A stretch of DNA of 64,000 nucleotides from Bacteroidota bacterium. GTDB taxonomy: Bacteria; Bacteroidota; Bacteroidia; 2-12-FULL-35-15. The stretch lies in contig JADJHE010000018.1 of assembly GCA_016707685.1 (NCBI GenBank), forward strand, positions 1 to 64,000, written 5' to 3'. Shown here piece after piece: positions 1 to 9,700 of this stretch. Under the pieces are notes generated by a model, which was given only the letters and a program-made list of their open reading frames with translations, was not told the DNA's origin and ran no database searches. A program made the position numbers and the translations under genes. Each line of letters opens with the position of its first letter. Within the stretch, counting starts at the first letter, position 1.

Positions 1-1114
1 AGCGCAAGGCAAAGATATCATTAGCTTGAGTATAGGCGAACCCGACTTTAATACTCCCGATTTTATTAAGGAAGCGGCCAAAAGAGCAATTGACAATAAC
101 ATTACTCGTTATACTCCAGTACCAGGTATTTTAGAAGTTAGAAAAGCGATTTCTGAAAAATTTAAACGTGATAACAACTTAAATTATACTTCTGAACAGA
201 TTGTGGTATCAACAGGTGCTAAACAGTCTATAGCCAATGTCATATTGAGTATGGTTAATCCTGGTGAGGAAGTTATTGTACCAATTCCATATTGGGTAAG
301 TTATATCGAAACAATTAAACTTGCTGAAGGTATTCCTGTTACGATTCCAACATCGGTTGAATCCAATTTTAAAATAACTCCCGAACAACTAAAGAAAGCA
401 ATTACACCTAAAACCAAAATGATGGTTTTTAGTACACCTTGCAATCCAAGTGGTTCCGTTTATTCGAAAGATGAGTTAAAAGCCCTGGCTGAAGTTATTA
501 TTCAGTATCCTGATTTATATGTCATTTCAGACGAAATTTATGAATACATCAATTTTATTGGGAAACACGAAAGTCTAGCACAATTTGATTTTATTTACGA
601 TAGAGTAATTACGGTAAACGGTGTATCAAAAGGTTACGCAATGACAGGCTGGAGAATTGGATATATTGGAGCACCGAAATGGATTGCTGATGCTTGCGAA
701 AAAATGCAAGGGCAATTTACTTCTGGAGCATGTTCTATTGCACAAATGGCTGCAATGGAAGGAGTAAAAGCAGAACCATCCATTACATTTGAAATGCGTG
801 ATGCTTTTAAAAAACGTAGAGATTTAGTGTTGGGCTTATTGAAAGAAATTCCAGGATTAAAAATGAATACTCCTGATGGAGCATTTTATATTTTCCCAGA
901 CATTTCTTCTTATTTCGGGAAATCATACGACAATTATCACATTAAAAACTCAAACGACTTAAGCATGTTTTTACTTGAAGTAGGAAATGTAGCCTTGGTT
1001 TCAGGAGATGCTTTTGGTGATGATAACTGTATTCGCTTTTCGTATGCAACATCCGAAGATCGATTAATTGAATCAGTGAAAAGAGTTAAAGAAGCTTTAG
1101 CAAAATTAAAGTAA
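1..1114 (+). CDS. Class I PLP-dependent aminotransferase (aspartate aminotransferase type), 5' partial
   Basis: This is a cytosolic transaminase of the aspartate aminotransferase fold I family. The frame is open to the left edge, so the true start lies upstream; the first readable residues are AQGKDIISLSIGEPDF. Visible motifs are the GEPDF substrate loop, the CNPSG segment, SDEIYEY with the pyridine-nitrogen Asp, and SKGYAMTGWRIGY, whose Lys forms the PLP Schiff base. The terminal CIRFSYATSE carries the carboxylate-binding Arg. About 362 residues are present, so only a short N-terminus is missing. The stop codon abuts the ATG of the kinase gene (TAAATG), suggesting co-transcription. The exact amino-acid substrate cannot be told from sequence. 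Confidence 0.9.
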   Translation, partial: AQGKDIISLSIGEPDFNTPDFIKEAAKRAIDNNITRYTPVPGILEVRKAISEKFKRDNNLNYTSEQIVVSTGAKQSIANVILSMVNPGEEVIVPIPYWVSYIETIKLAEGIPVTIPTSVESNFKITPEQLKKAITPKTKMMVFSTPCNPSGSVYSKDELKALAEVIIQYPDLYVISDEIYEYINFIGKHESLAQFDFIYDRVITVNGVSKGYAMTGWRIGYIGAPKWIADACEKMQGQFTSGACSIAQMAAMEGVKAEPSITFEMRDAFKKRRDLVLGLLKEIPGLKMNTPDGAFYIFPDISSYFGKSYDNYHIKNSNDLSMFLLEVGNVALVSGDAFGDDNCIRFSYATSEDRLIESVKRVKEALAKLK

Positions 1115-2100
1115 ATGAATATTCAAGATACCTTTAAATCATTCAACAAACTAAATGTTCTAATCATTGGTGATGTAATGATTGATTCCTATATGTGGGG
1201 AAATGTATCCCGAATTTCTCCCGAAGCACCTGTTCCAATTGTAGCTGTTAACAAAAAGGAAAATCGTTTGGGTGGAGCAGCTAACGTAGCATTAAATATT
1301 CAAGCAATGGGGGCTACTCCTATTCTTTGTGCCATTATTGGCGATGATGAAAATGCAACAGTATTTAATGGATTATTAAAAAAACAAAAGCTAAGTACGG
1401 AAGGTATTATAAAAAGCAGTAATCGTGTCACTACTGTTAAAACACGTATTATTGGAAATCACCACCAAATGCTTCGAATTGATGAGGAGATAGAAACATC
1501 CATTAATTCAAAAGAAACAGATGCTCTTGCAATCAAAATTAAAAAGCTTATTGCCAATCAAAAAATTGATGTTATCATTTTTGAAGATTACGACAAAGGT
1601 GTAATTACTCCAGCATTAATAAACAATGTAGTAAAGCTTGCTAAACAAAAAAAATACCGACAGTTGTTGATCCTAAGAAGAAAAATTTTATGGATTACAA
1701 GGGTATTACTTTGTTCAAGCCAAATTTAAAAGAACTAAAAGAAGGCTTAAAACTTGATTTTGACATAAATAATACTGCCGAACTTACAAAAGTGGTAGAA
1801 TCGTTTATAAAACTCCAACAAATTGAATCGGCCTTAATTACACTTTCTGAAAAAGGAGTTTATATACACACTCCTAAATCAAAAACACTTGTTCCTGCTC
1901 ACATACGCGACATTATGGACGTATCGGGTGCTGGCGATACAGTTGTTAGTATTGCTGCATTGTGTTTAGCCCTAAACTTACCTCCTGTTACCATAGCAAC
2001 ATTATCTAATTTGGCAGGTGGACTTGTATGTGAAAAAATAGGTGTAGTGCCTGTTGATAAAAAACAATTGTTGGAAGAAGCAAAAAAACTTAAACTATAA
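1115..2100 (+). CDS. rfaE1: D-glycero-beta-D-manno-heptose-7-phosphate kinase (RfaE1/HldA-type), one frame break
   Basis: This is a PfkB/ribokinase-family kinase expected to phosphorylate heptose 7-phosphate for LPS-core ADP-heptose synthesis in the cytosol. The N-terminal half has GDVMIDSYMWG and LGGAANVA. The C-terminal half has DVSGAGDT, which holds the anion hole and catalytic Asp. The two halves lie in different frames that meet at an 8-A run near 1648-1656; one added A restores KQKKIPTVVDPKKKNF. The repaired length is about 329 residues, the kinase domain only, without the fused cytidylyltransferase seen in HldE. The start directly follows the aminotransferase stop. The frame break looks like a homopolymer error because the kinase motifs downstream are intact. 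Confidence 0.85.
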
Positions 2101-2126
2101 CAATTAATAGTTGTTATACATATATC

Positions 2127-2853
2127 ATGTCCGAAAAAGTAATCCCATATAAAAACTCTACTGAGAGCAAAAAAGAACAAGTAGCTACGATGTTCAATAA
2201 CATTGCTCCTAAGTATGACTTCTTAAATCAATTATTATCACTTGGAATCCATAAAGGTTGGAGAAAAAAAACAATTCAACTGATTGCACACAATCAACCA
2301 AAAAACATTTTAGATATTGCAACTGGCACTGGCGATTTTGCAATTGAAGCAATGAAACTAAACCCTGACAGAGTTATTGGTATTGACATTTCGGAAGGAA
2401 TGCTAAAATTAGGAGTTGAAAAAATTAAAAGACTTAACTTACAAGACAAAGTAGATTTAAAACTAGGCGACTCTGAAAACTTACCATTTGAAAACAATTC
2501 ATTTGATGCAGTAACTGTTGGTTTTGGCGTTCGAAATTTTGAACATTTAGAAAAGGAATTCATGAAATTTACAGAGTAATTAATCATGGTGGCACTGTTG
2601 CCATTTTAGAATTTTCAAGACCAAAAAATTCCCCATTAAACAACTTTATAATTTCTACTTTAAATACATTACTCCTACCGTTGGAAAACTATTTTCAAAA
2701 GATGCATCTGCTTATACATATCTACCTGAGTCGGTAAAAGCGTTTCCTGATGGAGAGGCTTTTTTAACAATTTTAAGAAAGGCTGGTTTTAAAGATTGTA
2801 AGAGTATTCCTGTTACATTTGGCATTGCATCTATTTATATTGGTACAAAATAA
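2127..2853 (+). CDS. ubiE: Demethylmenaquinone methyltransferase UbiE/MenG, two frame breaks
   Basis: This is a SAM-dependent C-methyltransferase for the last step of menaquinone synthesis. The N-terminal part shows MFNNIAPKYDFLN, the SAM motif LDIATGTGDFAIEA, GIDISEGML, and FDAVTVGFGVRNFEH. The frame is lost at GAAAAGG (about 2551), where one added A gives EKGIHEIYRVINHGGTVAI, and again at TTAAAC (about 2638), where one A restores KQLYNFYFKYITPTVG. The ending VTFGIASIYIGTK is typical of the family. Repaired length is about 242 residues, as expected. It lies between rfaE1 and porT, a neighbourhood familiar from Bacteroidetes. Essential motifs survive on both sides of each break, so I treat it as one functional gene. 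Confidence 0.88.
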
Positions 2854-2888
2854 AATATATTTCAGATATTTACGTTACTAAGAAGATT

Positions 2889-3607
2889 TTGAAAAAAGTA
2901 GTTAGACATATATTAATTGTTGCATCTGTTTTACTTAGCATTTTGGCATCAGCACAAGAAGCAAGTGAAAGGGGAAATCTAAGCAATTACTACAATGAAA
3001 AACTGCATTTTGGCTTTACAATTGGTGTAAACAGAACAAATTTTATCATCCAAAATGCACAACATTTTGAACGATTTGATTCACTAAAATGGATTCATTC
3101 AACACCAAAACAGGCTTTAACCTAGGTATTGTTTCTGAACTTGCCCTTCACAAATATGTAACACTTCGTTTTATTCCAAATTTATCATTTGCAGAAAGGA
3201 ATCTTGAATTTTATTTTGAAGGAGTAGATACACTTGTCAGAAAAAAAACGATTGAATCTACTTTCCTAAATTTTCCACTTGATTTAAAATTACGCTCCAA
3301 AAGAGTTGGAAACTTTGGCGCTTATATAATTGCAGGATGGAGTTACAGTTTGGATTTGGCATCAAAAAGAAAAACACAAACTAGTACCGACCCAAATGAA
3401 CAAATTGTAAAATTGAAACGCGATGATTTTGGCTATGAGGTTGGTGCAGGAGCTGAATTTTATCTTCAATATTTCAAATTTGCTATTGAAGCAAAATTAT
3501 CAATGGGCACTAAAAACCTCCTTATAAAAGACAATACAGTTTACTCCAACTCTATTGACAAACTCAATTCAAAGGTATTTCTTATCTCATTGACCTTCGA
3601 AGGATAA
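2889..3607 (+). CDS. porT: PorT/SprT type IX secretion system beta-barrel, one frame break
   Basis: This outer-membrane barrel protein is needed for assembly of the type IX secretion system. It starts with TTG (2889) and a clear signal peptide ending ILASAQ. The sequence LHFGFTIGVNRTNFII opens the barrel, and FNLGIVSELALHKYVTLRF and GYEVGAGAEFYLQYFKF show alternating amphipathic strands. The two parts join at CCAAAACAGG (about 3108); one added A gives STPKTGFNLGIV. The repaired length is about 239 residues, usual for PorT. Its position directly behind ubiE supports the assignment. Two probable T9SS cargo proteins are encoded elsewhere in this window. Confidence 0.8.
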
Positions 3608-3694
3608 TAATCCAAACAATTCTTAAAACAATTTATTGATATGTCTTTTTAGAAGCATTATTTTGTTATTTTTACGCCTCTAACAAAAACACTC

Positions 3695-4159
3695 ATGAAC
3701 AACGACTTCGAAGTAAAAAAATCTACAATACCAGGATCAGGAAAAGGACTATTTGCAAAACGTGATTTCAAAAAAGGTGAACGTATTTTAGAATACTTAG
3801 GGGAAATAATTACTGAAAAAGAATTAGATAAAAGAGCAGAAAAAGATATCTATGGTTATGCTTTTTTTGTAAGCAAAAAAAAATGCATTGATGCCTACTA
3901 CACTCCAAATGAGTTAGCTCGTTATGCAAATGATGCAAAGGGACTTACTCGTATAAAAGGCATAAACAACAATGCATGCTATGATATTTGGAAAAATAGA
4001 GGATGGATTAAAGCCGAAAAAGACATTAAGGCTGGCAATGAAATTTTTGTAAGCTACGGTGCAGAGTATTGGAAAGACATTCGCTATAATATTAAACTAG
4101 ACGAAGAAAGAGCAGCCGAAGCAAAAAGGCAAAAGCAAAAAGGAGAAAGCAAAAGCTAA
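3695..4159 (+). CDS. SET-domain protein lysine methyltransferase-like protein
   Basis: This is a compact SET domain of 154 residues, of the SAM-dependent lysine methyltransferase fold. It opens with the SET-N signature IPGSGKGLFAKRDFKKGERI and EYLGEII. ARYANDA stands where the canonical RFINHS pseudoknot residues lie, and NEIFVSYGAEYW is the ELxYDY-like motif with the catalytic Tyr. The C-terminus is a Lys/Arg/Glu-rich tail. The post-SET Cys cluster is absent. The substrate is unknown; small bacterial SET proteins of this kind are found in Bacteroidetes. The gene stands alone between porT and a convergent operon. Another frame stays open to about 4172 (ending AKAKKSK), so the tail may be slightly misread. 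Confidence 0.85.
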   Translation: MNNDFEVKKSTIPGSGKGLFAKRDFKKGERILEYLGEIITEKELDKRAEKDIYGYAFFVSKKKCIDAYYTPNELARYANDAKGLTRIKGINNNACYDIWKNRGWIKAEKDIKAGNEIFVSYGAEYWKDIRYNIKLDEERAAEAKRQKQKGESKS

Positions 4160-4186
4160 AAAATCAAAATAGATTTTACCAACGCA

Positions 4187-5060
4187 TTAATTGATTTTTT
4201 GAAACGACCATTCTGGTGTTTCAAGCACATTCCCAAAATCGATACTATACCAAGGGCTTAGCGCAGCGTTATTGAAATTTTTCAATACATGTATTTCTTG
4301 TGCTGGCATATAACTTTGTTGTATTAAAAACAACTTTTCTTTCGTTTTTATATGCTCACAAATATCCACCACAAGAACAGCATGACCAGGAAATCCGCCA
4401 ACAATGAACACATCACCAATCTGAATATTTTTAATATCATCTACCCTCTTTAATTCTTTACTTAAAGAGGACGTTCCAGCGTAATTAAAAATAGTATTAC
4501 AATAAGAGCGAAAAACTTTATAGCTATCGTTTTTTTCGGCACTCTTTATCCATGTGACATTATTTCCTTTTATTTGTGTTCGATAACCTTGACTCCATTT
4601 TTCAAAACCAACAGCGTGCCCACTCGTGAAATTAAAATGTAAATTTTTATAATCTTTTATTGAGTACAAATATTCCGCACGCATTCTCATTACAGCATCT
4701 GCACACTGTTGAATATCTGTTGTTCCAACATCTATATTAACAATTGCTTCATGTACAGTTTGATTTCCTTTGAGTTTCCCATTATACAATTTAACAGAAG
4801 GTTTACCATCTTTTAATGGAAGATTTCTAAGCCAATCGGCAAATGTTCCTGAACCCACAGAAATGCGCTTATAACCTTCAGGTACTTTAATCCGATTCAC
4901 CAGCGCATTATTGATTTGATAATTCGACATCCAAGAATAGGTATTCTTTAGAAACAGCAGGTGCATCCTGACTAATAATCTTTGATTTAGCAACTGAATC
5001 GCTACATGCATTCAGCATGGACAAGGCAAACAAAAAAAAGGTTATACGAAAAAGCATCAT
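4187..5060 (-). CDS. DUF4846-like lipoprotein, one frame break
   Basis: This is a predicted lipoprotein of about 290 residues resembling DUF4846. I place the start at 5060 because the frame there encodes a lipoprotein signal with lipobox LNAC. That frame joins the main frame near 4940, where one added A gives VSKENTYSWMSNYQ. The body contains MRMRAEYLYS, FNFTSGHAVGF and, near the C-terminus, GDVFIVGGFPGHAVLVVD. These Gly-Asp and His segments recall NlpC/P60-like folds, but I cannot assign catalysis. The start overlaps the stop of the upstream barrel gene (ATGA), so the two are translationally coupled. It is the last gene of the four-gene envelope operon. Confidence 0.72.
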
Positions 5061-5707
5061 TCAACTTCTTTTTTACCAAAAATTTGTTTGTGAGAGCGAT
5101 TCAAAACATATGCAAATGACAATTGAAAAACTCCAAAATAAGCACTTTGACTATTTGTAATGCCTTTTAGAGAATAGGTGTATCGACCTGCAAGTGTAAA
5201 ATCCTTTTTTATATCAATCTCAAAACCTGCCAACAAAGCGTAGTCGTTATCTAAATTAGAACGAAATGATTGAATATGCATTCCATTCTTTTTACTGCCA
5301 TCAATATATGAATACTGAGAATTCAAAAACTTTGCATATTCTAATCCTAAATTTGCTCTCAAATTTTCGCTAAACTTTAATTGAGCATAAATGGGTATCG
5401 CCAAATAGCCATATCGATATTTAATTATAGGACTATCTTTTTTAACCGCTCTTCCTGAATAAATCAAATCAATTCCAACATTCATTTTTTCATTCAAACG
5501 AATCGTATAATTAAAACCACCACTAAAAAAAATGCCTGAAGTGTAGTTAATTGTATCATTATACAAATCTGAACTTGTCATCCCAACAAACAAGCTTAAT
5601 CGAGAGTATTCTTTGTTAGAATAAACAGTTTGACTATTTACACCATTTGTAATAAAACAAAGCACCAACATAACTGTTAGTGCTTTGGTATAAAAAAAAC
5701 TTTTCAT
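5057..5707 (-). CDS. Outer-membrane beta-barrel protein (porin-like)
   Basis: This 216-residue protein has a signal peptide (MKSFFYTKALTVML... ending NGVNSQ), followed by alternating amphipathic strands such as LSLFVGMTSSDLYN, MNVGIDLIYSGRA and FTLAGRYTYSLKG. The form is that of small eight-stranded Bacteroidetes outer-membrane barrels. No enzymatic motif is visible. Unusually for a barrel it ends with the charged tail KQIFGKKEVE after the last strand. It starts 3 bases behind the LecA-like gene and its stop overlaps the DUF4846 lipoprotein start, so it belongs to the same operon. It may anchor or export the larger repeat protein; this is inferred only from context. Confidence 0.75.
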   Translation of the reverse strand: MKSFFYTKALTVMLVLCFITNGVNSQTVYSNKEYSRLSLFVGMTSSDLYNDTINYTSGIFFSGGFNYTIRLNEKMNVGIDLIYSGRAVKKDSPIIKYRYGYLAIPIYAQLKFSENLRANLGLEYAKFLNSQYSYIDGSKKNGMHIQSFRSNLDNDYALLAGFEIDIKKDFTLAGRYTYSLKGITNSQSAYFGVFQLSFAYVLNRSHKQIFGKKEVE

Positions 5708-5710
5708 AAA

Positions 5711-6724
5711 TTATTTTAAACTAATTTTCACAGTATAGCTACCCGTATTTGCAGCATTGTAAACGGTTTCATAAATAGAAATATAAAGCATACCGCTTGA
5801 TTGAACATTTCCAGAAAATTTGGCACCCGCTTTTAGTGTTTGTGTAGATGAATCTCCTATTTTATAAACCACATTTCCGTATGATGGATAAGTAGAACCA
5901 CTATTATAATCACCTTCATACGACTCTGTTCCTGTTGTTGCAGAACCAACAATAGACCCATCTGGCTTGTATTTACTACCTGATAAACTAGCAAACGTAA
6001 CTTCGCCCGAAGCTGTAATTATTAATTTCTGACCAGATTTAACCATAATACCAGTTTTAAACCAACCACCATTTGTATTCGATGAGATATGCTTTGTAGC
6101 TAATAATTTAAATGTTAATTCTCCATTTTCAGAATCCCCATGATACATTACGTCTATATGTTTTATCTTTTCTTTTGGAATTGACAATGTACCATATTCA
6201 GTTTTTAAATCTATTTTGGCAAACTCATATTTACCACCCATTGAGTATTCGTAATCAATTGAAATTACATCTTTTGAAGAGAAGCCATCTGTTACATTAT
6301 ATTTTGATTGCAACTCAAGCAATGCAGCATCAGCAGTATAATCGGTATATGTTGTTGGTTCGCTCTCATAAGTAGATGAGTATAGTATATTATTTATTGC
6401 TGGAATTGCTTTGATGTCCATCTTTACCAATTCATCGTATGCCGACTTACGCATTTGTTCGTTGGAGTTGGATAACTGTTTTACCAAAGCAGTAACTTTA
6501 TCGCTAGTGGCTTTATCTGTGGAGATACCTAAATCCAAAGCAGTTACATTTTTGATAGGAATTTCAAGTTTTCCGTAATCAGTACTAAGTGACACACTGG
6601 TTATTTTTGAAGTCCCACTCATTACATTTCCATCACGCAAAGTAAGCTTCAATTCTACATCAGATTGTGCAAAAGCAATCATGTTTATTAAAAAAGCAAA
6701 ACCAGTTAAAATGTATTTTTTCAT
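5711..6724 (-). CDS. Secreted protein with two DYGxLxIP repeats and a LecA/PA-IL-like C-terminal domain
   Basis: I chose the ATG at 6724 because it begins a signal peptide (MKKYILTGFAFLINMIAFAQ), about 337 residues in all. The N-terminal part holds two copies of a short motif, STDYGKLEIPIKNVTALDLG and KTEYGTLSIPKEKIKHIDV, separated by a helical segment (VTALVKQLSNSNEQMRKSAY). The C-terminal part (GWFKTGIMVKSGQKLIITAS, PDGS, GNVVYKIGDSS, LYISIYE) resembles the PA-IL/LecA galactose-lectin beta-sandwich. Lectin activity is inferred from resemblance only. The gene follows the giant repeat gene by 10 bases and precedes a barrel gene by 3 bases. Confidence 0.65.
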   Translation of the reverse strand: MKKYILTGFAFLINMIAFAQSDVELKLTLRDGNVMSGTSKITSVSLSTDYGKLEIPIKNVTALDLGISTDKATSDKVTALVKQLSNSNEQMRKSAYDELVKMDIKAIPAINNILYSSTYESEPTTYTDYTADAALLELQSKYNVTDGFSSKDVISIDYEYSMGGKYEFAKIDLKTEYGTLSIPKEKIKHIDVMYHGDSENGELTFKLLATKHISSNTNGGWFKTGIMVKSGQKLIITASGEVTFASLSGSKYKPDGSIVGSATTGTESYEGDYNSGSTYPSYGNVVYKIGDSSTQTLKAGAKFSGNVQSSGMLYISIYETVYNAANTGSYTVKISLK

Positions 6725-6734
6725 AAGAGTTCGA

Positions 6735-9700
6735 TTAATTATTTTCAACTTCAGTATTTCTAATATATTCTTGTTCTGTAATTGGAGTATCATCTTTAAA
6801 ATAATAAATCGCTCCAAAGCTTGTCTCTTTCTTAACATACATATGGCCTTCGTTACCTCTTACAACTATTCGTCTAGTTACTTTCGCGTTATTTTCACGA
6901 CCCGACTCTTCTGTAATTCCTTCAGGATACTTTTGTGCTAAAACACTCTTAAAATCATCCTTATTATTTTTTGTATCCGTTGCTGTGGTAGTGGTAGTTC
7001 CCTTTTTCATCAGACCATCTATTTCAGCAATTTTAGCTTTTGGATATTGTTCGGTTGCTTTAATCAATAGCGCATCTTGGAATGCACTTTTCGCCATTTT
7101 GTAATCTTTACTTGCCATCAATTTATCACCTTTTGCAACCAAATCTTTGTACTGCTGCTCTTTTGCTTTACCCTTTTCAATTGCGTCTAAAGCTCGATTA
7201 ACTTCAGCTATTTTATTGGTAGGATAAGGCTCTGAAGGTTTTAAAGATTGCGCTTCTTTATAGGATGTAAGTGCTGTTGTATAATCTTTTGCTGTAAATG
7301 CATCATCTCCTGCTTTTATGGCTGCATCGTATTTTTCTTGTGCCGCTTTTCCTTTTGCCAAATCAGCTATAATTGTATTAACTTTTACTAATTGATCCTT
7401 CGGATATTGCTCAGTCGTTTTTATTGATGAAGCTTCTTGATACGACACTTTTGCTTTTGCATAATCTTTAGCAGCGAATGCTTGATCTGCAGATGCAATT
7501 GCACTATTATATTTTTCCGCTTTTTCTTTTGCATTTGCTTCACCAGCAATTAGTGCATCAATAGCTGCTAATTTATCCTTTGGATATTTTTCAGCAGGTT
7601 TAAAGGATAAAGCTTCGTTGTATCCTGACTTTGCATCACTATAAGACTTAGCTGCTAATGCTGCATCCGCTTTTGAAATAGCAGCTTTATATTTTTCATC
7701 AAGTTCTTTAGCTGAAGCATTTTTACTAGCTAATTCCCCTAATAACTTATCAATTTCAGTGATTTTATCTTTTGGATATTGCTCACTTTTTTTGCAATTG
7801 CGTTATGGCTTTTTGCATTATAGGTTTTTGCTTTTGCGCAGCGTTCCTTTTGCTATGCTGCTTTGTATTTTGCTTCAATTGCAAGGCTGCATCACCTTTC
7901 TTAATTACAGCTTTTATTTACTTCGCGTCTAACGGCAGCTCGTTCTTTCTCAGCAGCAGCATCACCCATTAATTTATCTGCTTCTGCAATTTTATCGGTT
8001 GGATATTGCTCACCTGGCTTTACTGCTAATGCCTCGTTATAAGCTGTTTTGGCAGCGGAATACGTTTTTGCAGTCATAGCAGCATCACCTTTAGTAATCG
8101 CTGCTTTGTATTTTGCTTCTTTTGCTTTCTCGGCAGCTTCCTTGTCTTTATTAGCAGCTATTTCAGCTAAGTTTTTCTCAGCCTCTGCTAATTTATCTTT
8201 TGGATATTGTTCAGATGGTTTTAATCCAATTGCAGCAGAATAATTTGTTTTTGCCGTTGCATAATCTTTAGCCGTTAATGCAGCATCGCCTTTAGAGATT
8301 GCATCCGTATATTTTTTCTCCAATTCCTTCGCCCCCATTTCTTTTGCTAGAATCGCATTTATTTCAGCAATTTTATCTTTTGGATATTTTTCAGTCGCTT
8401 TAAAGCTTAATGCTTCATTGTATGTCGTTTTTGCTAATTCATAGTCTTTAGAAGCTAAAGCTGCATCTGCTTTTGTTATTGCTGCAGAATATTTTTCTGT
8501 TAATTCTTTTTCCTTTGCTAAACGTTCTTTATCTGCAGCATCTTTCGCAGCAGCGTCTGCTATTGCTTTATCAATTTCTGCCAATTTAGTTTTAGGATAC
8601 GCTTCTGCTGGCTTGAAACCTAAAGCTTCATTGTATCCAACTTTAGCATCATCATATGATTTTGTTTTTAAGGCAGCATCGCCTTTTGTAATTGCAGCTT
8701 TGTATTTATCATCAAGTTCTTTAGCACCCATCTCTTTTGCAATCAATGCGTCAATTTCTGCAATTTTATCTTTCGGATACTGCTCTCCTGACTTTAAAAC
8801 TAAAGCTTCATTATACGCTGTTTTTGCAGCTGCATACGTTTTTAACTTCAAAGCAGCATCACCTTTTGCGATTGCAGCTTTATACTTCGTATCTAATTCT
8901 TTCTCTTTTGCTAATCGATCTTTTTCAGCGGCAGCATCCGCTAATGCTTTATCAACTTCTGCCAACTTATCTTTAGGATATTGCTCGAAGGCTTTAATCA
9001 ATTGCACTAGAATAATTAGTTTTTGCAGTTGTATAATCTTTTGCTATTAAAGCAGCATCCCCTTTTGAAATTGCATCGGTGTATTTTTTCTCTAATTCCT
9101 TCGCACCCATCTCTTTTGCAAGAATAGCGTTTATTTCAGCAATTTTATCTTTGGGATATTTTTCAGTTGCTTTAAAACTTAATGCTTCGTTGTATGCCGT
9201 TTTTGCCAACTCATAATCTTTAGAAGTTAAAGCGGCATCACCTTTTTGTTATTGCTGCAGAATATTTTTCTGCTAATTCTTTTCTTTGCCAAACGTGCTT
9301 TTTCTGCTGCATCTTTTGAAGCGGCATCGGCAATTGCTTTATCTATTTCAGCTAGTTTTGTTTTTGGATAAGCTTCAGTAGGTTTTATTCCTAGGGCTTC
9401 ATTGTATGCAGCTTTTGCATCTTCATATGTTTTTGCGGCAAGTGCTTTATCACCTTTCGTAATAGCAGCTGAATATTTTTCTGTAATCTCTTTTTCTTTT
9501 GCCTGACGATCCTTTTCGGCAGCATCTTTTGCAGCAGCATCTGCTAACAATTTATCAATTGAAGCTATTTTATCTTTAGGTAATTGCTCTGCAGGCTTCA
9601 ATCCAAGTGCTTCGTTATAAGCAGCTTTCGCAGCTTCATATGTTTTAGCCAACAATGCTTTATCACCTTTTGCAATAGCCGCATTGTACTTATCATTTAA

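Noticed and set aside
1640..2850. Programmed ribosomal frameshifting in rfaE1 and ubiE
   Set aside because: Breaks occur in unrelated genes at different bases (A, T, C, G), in both directions and without a common slippery heptamer or pseudoknot; simple homopolymer error explains them better.
4143..4172. Alternative longer Lys-rich ending of the SET protein
   Set aside because: A second frame reads AKAKKSK to a stop near 4172, but low-complexity A-rich sequence gives such readings by chance; kept only as a note.
8049..9050. Plus-strand open frames inside the repeat array (Ala/Ser/Phe-rich)
   Set aside because: They are antisense shadows of the Lys/Ala/Glu-rich repeats, recur in each unit and have no ribosome binding site or own conservation pattern.
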